Source: Rutidosis leptorrhynchoides
Lineage: Eukaryota; Streptophyta; Magnoliopsida; Asterales; Asteraceae
NCBI RefSeq assembly: GCF_046630445.1
Contig: NC_092333.1
Coordinates: 712,581,001 to 712,645,000 of the forward strand
Length of the DNA stretch: 64,000 nt
Reading direction: 5' to 3'
Both the position numbers and the translations under genes were made by a program. Positions within the stretch are counted from its first letter, which is position 1. Every line of letters begins with the position of its first letter. A model generated the notes under the pieces. It saw only the letters and a program-made list of their open reading frames with translations. It was not told the DNA's origin and did no database searches. This document shows positions 1-10,276 of the stretch, piece after piece.

Positions 1-1916
1 TGAAATAAAAACATACATGAATCACTTTTTTATTCATCACACTTTGTACATTAGTGATTTTGATATGGTGGTATAAACAATGATAGTTATGATAGAACCA
101 TGGTTAAAGGTGGGTGTGTCATCCACAGTTGCCTCGGGTTTAGGTCAACGACACTTGCAATCAAATAGCCGATTTACTTTCGGTTTCCAAAGCAAAGTGC
201 ACATTTGAAAGGCGGTTTACAGTCCCACATGACTATGAAAATTTAGATCCATTAGGAAATTGGATCTTTATGAAAACATTTGATCTTTTAAAAATTCAAT
301 CTAGCTTTTACCCTAGACAAGTTTTCCGGAATAACCCTTCACCGGTGTTTGCAAAATATTTTTGTGGGTTGTGTGGGTTTCAGATTTGAAAATTTTAGCT
401 CAACACTTGTGGTTTTGTGTTACCCACTTGCTAACCTTGTATTAGGAAAGCAACACGTCCAGTTCACTTGTCCCGTATATTACCTTTCGGCAAACTACCG
501 TCCGGTTGTAAAGGAAAGCGATGAACAAGCAACTGTTAAGGCAATGTCTAATGACATGCATTTGATTATGGTCCAAAAACGTGTCGGATGCTATTACTAT
601 CCTTTGTAGGAGCAATAGTAAAGATCATCCTATGATTTTTCGGTCTGGCACAAGGTCCTGTCTTCGACCATGCTATGCAACCACCGTTCTTACGGTTGAC
701 ACCCGATTTGGTTCAGGTGACCTAATGAATTCCAGGTGAATTCCTAGGATTTTACGTTCAATGGTAATGAACGCATTGAAAATAGGTTTTCAGAAAACAA
801 ATCGGTTTGTAATTTTGATCAAAATATTTTCTCATTCAAGCTCGAGTTTAGATATCATCGAATTCCATGAGTTTGTAATTCTCAATCTTTAAGGTCAATC
901 TCAAGGATTGAGTAATATCAAGCTTAAAAGCTGATTTTTAATCTTTAAGGAGATTATCCTTTCTTGGGATCTGATTCATTAGTCTTATCAAGCTAATTTG
1001 CACGGTGCCCCCCATTGTACGAGATAAATCCTTCTCATGGTTAGGATAAATCTGACCACTTGGCGACCCTGTTTGATGCTGAGGTCCGTGGATTTCCTGC
1101 TGATTTTAGAGATGACTTTTCTAGATTTTTCGTCAACCTACAGCTGGTCTGGACGACAACTTCTTGACCTAAATCAAGAAGCGCGTGTCTTTTTCGGAAG
1201 ACTTTACTTCCTTTTAATGATGGAATTGATTCATCGTGTAGATCCATCTTTTCTTTTCTTTCATCGGGTAAAATAGTTAATTTAGTCCAAAACAAAAGCA
1301 CCTGCAATAAACTTTACAGAAACATGTGCTAGATAGTTTTTAATTGAATAACTAGGTACATTCTCCCCACACTTAGTTTCTTTCTTTGCCTTTTTATTCT
1401 CCTTTATTCCATTTTAAATGAATTCAAGCGTTTTAGGGTGTTTCTCCATTTATGTCCTTTCCGAGGTAACGATAATTTCGGTATTAACACCTAATTTTCA
1501 TCGTTCATAAATATGTATAAACATGATTTTGAATTCATTCAGTTGAAATTTTTTCAAATTTTCACAAAATTTGGCAAATAAAACCAAGTGTAAACCCGAG
1601 AGAATTTATAATCCTTCCCCACACTTAAGATCATGCAATGCCCTCATTTGCTGAAATCAGACTCTAATTATAAATTCATGAGGGTGATTAGTGTAGAAAA
1701 GTGATTGAAAATACCCAGTTTGTAATTACAAAGCTCGTCGAATGATAGATGGCTCGCATCATCGTTCATTCCTTCTTGTTTTATCACACATGCTTTTTTT
1801 CAAAAACGGTTTCTTTTCTGAACTGTTATCTAAGTTTTGAAAATGCGTCTTTTACCCCTAACTCATCATGCATTTTTTTAACGAGTTATGCACTAACCCG
1901 AACCCCTAATTTAACG

Positions 1917-3050
1917 TTAAGTGGGGTTAGACTTCCCCACACTTAGCTGACGACATGTGAAGTCGGTAGAATAAGTTCCACGAATTAAAATAGTGAGCCA
2001 GTTATTTACATCTCGGGTGGTATAAAATATATCAATGGGTTTAAAGTTTAGACCCACCCGAATATCACTACTTAATTCTTTTTTAAGTGTAGCTTTTAGT
2101 AAATGGATATGTCTCTTTTCTGGTTCTTGGTCAAATGGATCGATATACATCGACATACATATTATAGGGCGGACAATTCCTAACATTTCCTTCCGTTCAT
2201 TCTCGGGATCAAAGGTTTCACCTCTATTACCCAATTGGGTAAAATCTGAGGTGTCATTATCTATTACAGCTCGTAGTTCATCTTCGATAGATGACTCATC
2301 TATTGAGAATATTGGGTTGGAAGGTTGTGGAATGGTGAATTTCGAGATCGAAGTAGATTCTTCTTCATTAACGGTACTTATCGGTCCCACCACTTTGGTC
2401 TCGGGGGTAAAATTTTCAACGTTATCGTTTTCCCAAGAGTACCAATTTGTCACCCTTACTTCTTCTTCATTCATTGATGGATCGATGATTTTGTCGGTAG
2501 AGGCTAATGTGTCGATATGTTGTGAAATTGGTAAAACTGAATAAAAAGTATCATCGGGATAGTTGGTGATTTCGGAGCTCTCGAATTCATCAAAATTCGA
2601 TGATATAAAATTTTCTTGCACAATACTCCTCAGATCAACAGGTGTGTAATCAGATAGGGTTTCAGCTTGTCGGTTTACAAACTCTCTCATTTGTTCATTT
2701 TGAGCATTGAGTTCTTCGACTTTGATTTTCATATTGTCTAATAAATTTTCAGACACGTAATTTTCCTCGTCTACTGGTTGTTGAGTTTGGATATATTCTT
2801 GGAAATAATCCCAATTAGAATTGTATTCCTCATAATCGTTCCATTCAGGTTCCATGGGTGCATAATTTTCCATAGGAACGTAATAATAACATTCCCATGT
2901 TGAGTGATAATCTCCACAGATTTCACAACCAGTTATTGTTTCGTCATTCGTGATCCAAGATTGACTGATCGAATTGTCATCAACACTCGGTTGAGAGTAT
3001 TGATTTCGTATGTCGTAAAGAGTTTCCAAAATATCTTCGAGACTTTTCAT
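1917..3050 (-). CDS. Unrecognised 377-aa acidic protein of element A
   Basis: One open frame occupies the place where gag starts in element B, behind a homologous leader. I do not recognise the protein. Near residues 42-54 it has CEICGDYHSTWEC, a Cys-X2-Cys-X3-His-X4-Cys motif, one residue shorter than a standard gag zinc knuckle. The following part is rich in Asp/Glu, Tyr, Asn and Ser. A probable coiled segment lies near residues 105-130 (LLDNMKIKVEELNAQNEQM). No protease, reverse transcriptase, RNase H or integrase motif is seen. A role as a reduced gag-like RNA-binding protein is possible from position and zinc motif, but is inference only. It could also be an unrelated captured sequence. 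Confidence 0.6.
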   Translation of the reverse strand: MKSLEDILETLYDIRNQYSQPSVDDNSISQSWITNDETITGCEICGDYHSTWECYYYVPMENYAPMEPEWNDYEEYNSNWDYFQEYIQTQQPVDEENYVSENLLDNMKIKVEELNAQNEQMREFVNRQAETLSDYTPVDLRSIVQENFISSNFDEFESSEITNYPDDTFYSVLPISQHIDTLASTDKIIDPSMNEEEVRVTNWYSWENDNVENFTPETKVVGPISTVNEEESTSISKFTIPQPSNPIFSIDESSIEDELRAVIDNDTSDFTQLGNRGETFDPENERKEMLGIVRPIICMSMYIDPFDQEPEKRHIHLLKATLKKELSSDIRVGLNFKPIDIFYTTRDVNNWLTILIRGTYSTDFTCRQLSVGKSNPT

Positions 3051-3956
3051 AATGCTCTTATTACCAAATTTTAATTATCCTATTAGTTATAAATATAAAA
3101 ATTATATAAGTTATCAAATTAATAGACTTTTCTGCTTTTGTCTACGTTTCGAATAGCCAATAGATGCAGCAGGGAGCCAGAACCCTTTAAATCGGAAGCT
3201 CACAACTCAGCCACTAACAAATCCAACTATTACTACGAAGCAGAAAATTTGGATGTCTATCAATTTAACCGCTTAAAATAATTTTTCGTTTTGAAATTTT
3301 AGAGAAGAAATAGAGAAAATTTCTAAGTCCTAAAAACTAGCATGTCGAGAAATAAGAAAGAAAAAGAGTGCGCGTCGAAAAACGTCGAAAAATAAAAATA
3401 AGAAAGAAAAACGTCGAAACTTAAAAGTCTAAAAATTAAATCTAAAAAGTTACGCCTAAAGGTATTAAAGCTTAAAGGAATTCTATATCCAAAACGGCAA
3501 TAACTTAAAAGGCACTAAAATTTAAAACGGCGTCGTAAAATTTTAAAGCGCCTAAATCTTAATCTAAAGAAAAAGTACTTAAGAGATTTTATGGCAAAGC
3601 CTAAAAATCTAGAAATAAAAATAAGCTACGGCAAAATACTAAATTTAAAACTAGCTACGAACAATAAAAATACAAATATTATGCTAAAAATAAATAAAAA
3701 AAACAAAAAAATAAAAATAAACTTAAAGTTGTAAAAAGTACAATTTTTATAAAAATATTATTTTTATCTTTATTATTTTATAAAAGTATTAATTTTTATT
3801 TATAATAAAACTAATTAAAATACAAAATACAAATTAATTTAAAAACTAAAACTAAATATTAATAATAATAAATTCAATAGGGTTTATAAATAATAATAAT
3901 TAATAATATTCCGTAATTAATGCGAAATAGGGTTTCTGGTCAGGCTGGTCAGGACG

Positions 3957-4007
3957 GCTCCGCGAGTTGCGGTTCCACGTACCAGCAATTCTCCGCGAGT
4001 CGCGGAG
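3957..4007. repeat. Palindrome pair in element A leader
   Basis: CTCCGCGAGTTGCGG at 3958-3972 and the perfect hairpin CTCCGCGAGTCGCGGAG at 3991-4007 lie 33 bp apart, between the primer binding site and the reading frame. The same motif, also paired, occurs in the LTR. Confidence 0.75.
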
Positions 4008-4097
4008 GTTAAAAAACTTTTTTTTTATATTATTTTTCTAAAATAATATATCAATATATTTATACAAAAATAAATTAAAAATATAGCGTTTCACCGA

Positions 4098-4116
4098 GTC
4101 CCCAGCAGCGGCGCCA
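4098..4116 (-). other. Primer binding site of element A (tRNA-Asp type)
   Basis: The minus strand reads TGGCGCCGCTGCTGGGGAC, 9 bp inside the LTR end. Athila and Tat-lineage elements are known to prime from tRNA-Asp with a site beginning TGGCGCCG. This fixes the LTR boundary and the minus orientation. Confidence 0.8.
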
Positions 4117-5340
4117 AAAACTTGATGTGGTAGCGTGGAGGTACGTGATAGTACTATATTTTACTACGAAATACGTTACAAATTACACAAGTTTTAATTA
4201 TTTATTTACAAATGGGATATACCTAAACCTTGCTACAACACTATAGGCAGTGTACCTAATCGTAGAATAGTATAGTTTTTAGTAAGTCCGGTTCGTTTCA
4301 CAGGGAGCGGGCTTATTGCACACTATATTTTTAAACAACTATATTTGTACAAAATATATAAAATTATATATAATAATATATAAAAGGGGGTTTACCGTTT
4401 AATGACCGGTTTGTCGATTTATATTTTAAGCGAAGCGTATAGTAAATGACGATATTTAAATAACAATATAAAATAAATAACAATAAATAAAATGACAATA
4501 AATAAAAGTACAAGGAAATATGAAATAAAATATATTATGCTTATTTAAACTTCCGTAATCATGATGTTTGACGTGTTAATTTTTAGTTTATTTCCATGGG
4601 TTAATTGTTCTTTGTCCTGGATTATTTAATATGCCCGTCTGGTTTTTGTCCATAACAGTCCATCAGTCATAAATATAAAGTGCGAGTGTCCTCGTCAAAT
4701 TATCCTTATATTCGAAGTCAAATATTCCAACTGATTGGGGACTTAAACTGTAACAAGGTTTTAATACTTTGTTTAATAATTACACCAGGATATCGACTGC
4801 GTGTAATCCAAGGTTTAATACTTTGTTAACAATTACGCCAAGTGTCCTTGTACATAATTTCACCCCTGTTTTAATAATTCCATATACTATTAATCCATTC
4901 TCGTGTCCGGTTAAATGAACGATTATTCGTACATATAAATACCCCGCCCATCGTGTTCGATCGAGTGTATATGGTTATTTATAGGGACGTCCAATTGTAA
5001 ACCTTTATATTAAAATTAATAAACTATCATTTAGTTAAACAAATATAAAGCCCATTAATAGCTCATAGTCTAATTTCCACAAGTGTCGTTCTTTTGTCCA
5101 AACCCCAATTATGGTACAAAGCCCAATTACCCCGTCTTTAATATTTAGTCCAACATCATGATTACTTTTGCTCAAATAAGCATAATAATAACTTAAGTAC
5201 GAGACATTAATTTAAAAAGGAGAACATAGCTTACATTGATTATTTATCGCGTAGTGTTACACGGACAGAGCTCCGACTTTAAAACCCGTAAAATAACCTT
5301 TGCATAACCCAAACTAATCTAATATAAAACTAAACTAATT

Positions 5341-5483
<143 letters not shown>

Positions 5484-5556
5484 AGAGATTGATATTGGGG
5501 ATGATTGAACTCGGCATAAGCTCGTTCATTTTATAAGGAAATTCTGATTTTTCAAA

Positions 5557-5605
5557 CTCCGCGAGTCGTGGAGTTTTAAGCCTGCAAACTCCGCGAGTCG
5601 TAGAG
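5557..5605. repeat. Palindrome pair in LTR of element A
   Basis: CTCCGCGAGTCGTGGAG at 5557 and CTCCGCGAGTCGTAGAG at 5589, 32 bp apart, each with one mismatch in the stem. They are followed by AATCCAGCTCACA, which also follows the palindromes of the LTRs near 50.9 kb and 43.7 kb. Confidence 0.8.
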
Positions 5606-6074
5606 TTTGAAAATCCAGCTCACACAATTTTGGAACTTTGCTTGTCGACATAATTTATATATAAATATAAAATATAAATAATTAATATAATTATTTATAT
5701 TTTATATTATATTCTTGTGCATAGTAGACTTGTAATTTTTAGTCCGTTGCGTCGGGCGTTGATAGTTGACTCATGTCCCGGTTCTGGATTTTCGAACGTC
5801 CTTGCGTACAATTTAATATCATGTACTTTGCGTTTTGTAACTTGTACTCTTGTCATTTTGAGACGTTTCTCATCAATAAATTGAACCACTTGGATTGTAT
5901 CTTGTACATTTGAGCTTTTTGGACGTTTTTGTCTTCAAATCTTCGTTTTCGCCTTTTGTCTTCGCACTTATTTATTTAAACAATTACAGTGAAAATATAA
6001 TACAATTACAAATGAAAACCTATTATTTAGGAGGGATATTGTTATGAAATATATGTTCCTTTTTAGCCTTATCA

Positions 6075-6288
6075 ATTATTAAGTCAATTATAGTTGGATA
6101 TATTATGAAATGGTATGCATGCCGTCAACATTTGATGTAAATGAAAGGTTGTTTTTTTTTTAAAAACGAATGAAATGTTTGTAAAATGTATCATATAGAG
6201 GTCAAGTACCTCGCGATATAACCAACTATTGTGAATCGTTTGTAATCGATATGGACTTTGTCCGGATGGATTAGGACGGGTCGCTTCA
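6075..6288 (+). repeat. LTR fragment related to LTRs D and G
   Basis: It ends GGACGGGTCGCTTCA, a U5-type end, and carries TATAGAGGTCAAGTACCTCGC, the reverse complement of a motif near one edge of the LTRs at 41,662 and 47,585. Its left side is cut by the LTR of element A and its right side abuts the minisatellite. This suggests an older LTR insertion into which A later jumped. Orientation is inferred from where primer sites follow this end in related elements. Confidence 0.55.
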
Positions 6289-6505
6289 GAGAATAGGAGG
6301 TGTGGCTACACAATAGGAGATGTGGCGACGCAATTGGAGGCGTGGTAACCCAATTGAAGGTGTGATAACCCAATTGGAGGCGTCATGACATAATTGAAGG
6401 TGTGATGACACAATAGGAGGAGTGACAACACAATAAGAGGTGTGGCGACACATTAAGTGGCATGATGACCCAATAGGAGGCGTGACACCAAAATAAGAGG
6501 TGTGG
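6289..6505. repeat. Left part of ~20-bp minisatellite
   Basis: About eleven degenerate copies of a 20-bp unit close to ACACAATAGGAGGCGTGATG. The array resumes at 14,677 after element C. Apparent reading frames through it are by-products of the period and have no coding features. Confidence 0.9.
6501..6505. repeat. Target site duplication TGTGG (left)
   Basis: Identical to 14677-14681; 5 bp is the usual length for Ty3/gypsy integration. Confidence 0.9.
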
Positions 6506-6545
6506 TGTAACACCCTGTTTTTGTTTCTGATTTTGCAGTAGGTCG

Positions 6546-6665
6546 GGACGCCGTCCAGATAGGAGGGACGCCGTCCAGCAACAAAAGGTGGGACGCCGTC
6601 CCGATAGGGGGGATGCCGTCCAGCAACAAAAGGTGGGACGCCGTCCAAAGTTTGGGACGCCGTCC
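6546..6665. repeat. Six GGACGCCGTCC palindromes at start of 5' LTR of C
   Basis: Copies start at 6546, 6566, 6591, 6611 (one mismatch), 6636 and 6655, giving alternating spacing of 20, 25, 20, 25 and 19 bp. Each can form a GGAC/GTCC stem with a GCC loop. The same cluster recurs in the 3' LTR from about 12,349. Confidence 0.9.
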
Positions 6666-7808
6666 AAACGGTCTGTCGAGCCAGCTGTTTTAATTATTTT
6701 AAAAGGGGTAAAATGGTAAAATCACTTAGATGCCAGTTTGGAGCCTTCAAGGCTGGTTCCTTGGTCATTTGTGGATCATATTTCATCCTCACAAACACTC
6801 CCAACATTATCTAGAGAGAGAGGAGAAGTTCTAGAGAGAGAGGTGGATTTGGAGAAGAAGGAGTCGGATTCTCGCAAAAGCTCGGGTTCTAAAGTTGTTC
6901 ATCTCGCTCCTAGCTACGTTGTGGTGGTATTGGTAAGCTCAAACTCCGAATTTCATTTGTTAGATTTGATGTTCAAGTTAGGGTTTTGAGCTAGATTGTT
7001 GTGAAACCCTTTTAGATGATGAAGTAGGTTCATGGTGACTTGTTAATCTTGTCACTTGGCGGGTTTTGGGTTGGTTAACGTTTTAGCCTTGATTAGGGTT
7101 TGATCTTGAGTTTAATCACTAGGTTTAGTGACTATGGAAGTGTTGAAACTCTTTTGGGTGAGTTTGGTTAACTAATTTTGAAATGGGTCAAAACTAGGGT
7201 TTTGGTGTCAAAATGGGTATGACACGTGTTTAACACTTGTGTTCGGGTTTAATTGGTGTGTTAGGACCATTTTCACTCGTGTTAGTGATTATTGGTTAGT
7301 TTTGGGCGCGGTTTGTACTTGGAAGTGCATTTGGGTCAAAATTGCACTAAGTGTCATATGGGTTGGTTTGTAAGTCAACCCTAATCGTGTTATTGTATTT
7401 GTGATAATGGAATAGGTACTTTCCATTGGCGCGTTGCGGATTATTCGAAAGCATTCATCAAGACGACGAAGTGAGTGTTAATATCCTATGTGCATATGTA
7501 TGTGTAGGATGGGTGCGGGTCGGGGTGAAGTGTTTCTTGGTTATAGAGCTCACTTCACATATAGGTGGATTTGATGGACTTGTGTATAGGTCCAATTAGC
7601 ACGGTTGTGCGTTTTGGTTGGCCACCTTTGGCGGGGTACACAATTTGTGTGTACATTATCACACGCGGTATGATGTGGATTATATAACCCCAATGGCGAA
7701 GGGTTAATATTGTGATGCGGACTTAGATATAACCCCAATGGCGAAGGGTAGTATTGTGAGTGGAATAATTATACGTATGTGTATATGGCGTATTTATTTG
7801 TGAATGTT

Positions 7809-8096
7809 ATGGTATGAACCATCTAGCCGGTAGTGCCATAATGTGTGTGTGTGTGATAGGATGTGAACCACGAGCCGGTAGCATCGAGTGTGAACCACAA
7901 GCCGGTAGCACTATAAAATAATTGATGTGAACCACGTGCCGGTAGCATCGAGTGTGAACCACGTGCCGGTAGCACTATAAAATAATTGATGTGAACCACG
8001 ATCCGGTAGCATCGAGTGTGAACCACGAGCCGGTAGCACTATAAAAGAGTATGACTCAATTGCGTATGGTGTGAACCACGAGCCGGTAGCACCATA
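7809..8096. repeat. Minisatellite inside 5' LTR of C
   Basis: Eight copies of a unit containing GTGAACCACGAGCCGGTAGC with small variants, arranged partly as double units separated by CTATAAAATAATTGAT. The matching tract in the 3' LTR (about 13,616-13,868) has one unit fewer. Confidence 0.85.
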
Positions 8097-8762
8097 GCGT
8101 TATGGTTAACCTTGGGAATTTTACGCGTTGTTATATATATATTGTATACGTATAATGTTGTATTGACGTGATGTAGCTAACCTTCTGGTTGTAGCTTATT
8201 GGCATTGTTCGCAACGTTGTTTGCGAACTTACTATATTGTTGGTGTTGTTAGCTTGTGCTTAGTGAACGTGCGGGATGCTAGGTTTAGCTTGCCTTATAC
8301 TTGGATGCTTCGGTATGCGCTATTTGATTATTATTGTGGCGTGTCCATTTTATACATATATATGTATGTAGTATATTTTCACTCACTAAGCGTTAGCTTA
8401 CCCTCTCGTTGTTTACATTTTTATAGATTGCATGGATGCGGTGGCTCGGGTAAGCGCGGGGACTAGTAGACTTACGTAGTTGCTTTAGAAGACTTGCTTT
8501 TGGATTTGTTTAGGATTGGGTAGCGTGTCCCCAATCCCATGCTCGGTCTATGTTTTGTATAAACTAATGGGTCGAAATAGTCACTTGTGGTATTTTGGGT
8601 CGATGTGGGCCCGGTGTCGTAAAACTCGGTTTTTATTATGAAAAACTCTTAGTTTAACCTATTGTAATATATTGTGAAAGTGTGTTGGTTTAAAAGTGTC
8701 GGGAAGCGGGTTTTTCACCCGTGTGTAAAACGTAAAACTGATCAGAATCTGGCAGCACATCT

Positions 8763-8837
8763 GGACGCCGTCCCAGATGGCTGGACGCCGTCCTGGTTTT
8801 TACAACTGGACGCTGTCCAGATTACTGGACGCCGTCC
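8763..8837. repeat. Four GGACGCCGTCC palindromes at end of 5' LTR of C
   Basis: Copies start at 8763, 8783, 8808 (one mismatch) and 8827. The cluster recurs at the end of the 3' LTR near 14,534-14,610. Confidence 0.88.
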
Positions 8838-8907
8838 AGATCAAATGGCTCTCAAAATTTTTTTTATGGCACTTTTACGGATGTTTAACGGGTTGGGTTG
8901 TTACAAG

Positions 8908-8920
8908 TGGTATCAGAGCA
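8908..8920 (+). other. Primer binding site of element C (tRNA-iMet type)
   Basis: TGGTATCAGAGCA, two bases after the LTR end. It is the standard plant site complementary to initiator tRNA-Met. Confidence 0.92.
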
Positions 8921-9109
8921 TGGTCTAAGGGATTTAGGTGACTTGAGATAGGTGCCTAGACTTAGACTTTTTTGTGTGCTTATTTGTTGCGGGACTTGTA
9001 GGATTACGGGTCGGAATGGGTTTAGTTAGTGCCTTGATTGTAGGTTGACTAACATTTATATTAGTAATGCAGATATTATTAATATGCTATTGTGTTGCGA
9101 TATTGATTC

Positions 9110-10276
9110 TTGCGTTGTGTTTTGTTTGTGGTTGTGTTTGTTTATATCATCGAGCGAGGCGGTCGTTGTACTAACGAGTCGATGCGGCGTGTGTGCGTAA
9201 TAAGGACTTGCAAACCTTATTACGGGTGCAAATCGTGTCTAACGAGTGATGTACGACGAGTGTTTAGCAAGATGGGACGGTGTTGTGCGTGCGGTTTTAT
9301 ACGTTCGTGGACTAATCGTTTTGCATTCTTTAGAATGATGACGCGAAACGAGAACGAGGCGAATGACGCGGAGTTTAACGCTAGAGTTGCGGCCGCCGTT
9401 GCGGAGCAAATGAGTGCGTTTCGAGAAGAAATGGATTGGAAGTATTCCGAAATTCAAAGTAGTGGTGAAATGAAGCGTTGTCTTAAGAGCTTCATGAGGA
9501 CTAAACCCCCGATGTATGACGGAAAACCGGATCCTTTGGTAAGCACAACTTGGATCTCGGATGTTGAAGGGTGTTTTCGTACTATTGATTGCCCTCCCGA
9601 GAAAAAGACAAGACTAGCTACGAGTTTGTTGCGGGGTAGGGCGAGGGATTGGTTGGATGGTAAGATTGATCTTGTCGGTGGCGAAACGTTTATGGCCTTA
9701 TCGTGGGACGAGTTTAAGGAGGAATTCTTCGAGGAGTTCCGGACTTCGGCCGATTTGTGGAAATTGCGTAATGAGTTGCGAAATTTGCGACAAGGGTCTA
9801 TGGATTTGAATACTCTCAAGATGACCTTTATGGCGAAGGCTCGTTTTTGCCCGGAGTATTTGGGGAATGATCATTTGTTGATGCAAGATTTCTATCGAAC
9901 CTTGAATGATGACTTGAAGAGTAATATTAGCAGAGTTCAGGCGAAATCGTTTGCGAAGTTATTCGCCGCGGCTAGAGGTTTCGAGTCGTATTCACGATCG
10001 AAGAAGGGTGAACCTTCAAGGGAGAGAATGGTTGTTTCTTATGGTGCTCCGAGTAAGAGGACTAAGGGTCCGAGTGTGAGCACGGGTGGTACGCGAACGA
10101 GTATACCGGATTCTAGTGCGGCTAGATGTTACAATTGTGGTGTGAGGGGTCACAAGTCTTGGGAATGTTCGGTACCAAAGGGTGATGGCATGGTGTGCTT
10201 CCATTGCCAAGAAGAAGGACATCGTAAGTCGAAGTGTCCCAAGTTAGCGGGGACAGGTGCGGCAAGGAGACGTTAA
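9110..10276 (+). CDS. Gag polyprotein of element C
   Basis: The frame encodes 388 aa, or 313 aa if translation begins at the MMTRNENE methionine at 9335, where gag-like sequence starts. That later start is more likely because the first 75 residues resemble no gag. The capsid-like region (about residues 130-300 of the long form) matches the Ty3/gypsy retrotransposon gag family, with KPPMYDGKPDP, ATSLLRGRARDWLDG and LRQGSMDLNTL. Two C-terminal zinc knuckles follow: CYNCGVRGHKSWEC and CFHCQEEGHRKSKC, both Cys-X2-Cys-X4-His-X4-Cys. Gag forms the particle and packages RNA. No pol frame follows, as expected for a TR-GAG element. Confidence 0.9.
   Translation: MRCVLFVVVFVYIIERGGRCTNESMRRVCVIRTCKPYYGCKSCLTSDVRRVFSKMGRCCACGFIRSWTNRFAFFRMMTRNENEANDAEFNARVAAAVAEQMSAFREEMDWKYSEIQSSGEMKRCLKSFMRTKPPMYDGKPDPLVSTTWISDVEGCFRTIDCPPEKKTRLATSLLRGRARDWLDGKIDLVGGETFMALSWDEFKEEFFEEFRTSADLWKLRNELRNLRQGSMDLNTLKMTFMAKARFCPEYLGNDHLLMQDFYRTLNDDLKSNISRVQAKSFAKLFAAARGFESYSRSKKGEPSRERMVVSYGAPSKRTKGPSVSTGGTRTSIPDSSAARCYNCGVRGHKSWECSVPKGDGMVCFHCQEEGHRKSKCPKLAGTGAARRR

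Larger units (their letters stand above)
6506..8905 (+). repeat. 5' LTR of element C (2,400 bp)
   Basis: It starts TGTAACACCCTG and ends GGTTGTTACA, followed two bases later by the primer site. Six GGACGCCGTCC palindromes lie near the start and four near the end. A short minisatellite built on GTGAACCACGAGCCGGTAGC lies in the second half. The copy at 12,309 is nearly identical. Confidence 0.93.

Noticed and set aside
349-609. Plus-strand frame starting MQNIFVGC, similar to one at 51,700
   Set aside because: Similarity comes from the homologous non-coding 3' tails of elements A and B on the opposite strand; the two copies differ in frame length and have no protein features.
6289-6505. Regular ~20-bp repeats that could suggest a CRISPR array
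   Set aside because: Units are contiguous and degenerate with no unique spacers, and the genome is a plant; it is a minisatellite.
6286-6667. Overlapping minus-strand frames with repeated SSRLLL/TPPI-like peptides
   Set aside because: They arise from the minisatellite and the palindrome cluster; no start context, no family match, and the same occurs at 14,646-15,050.
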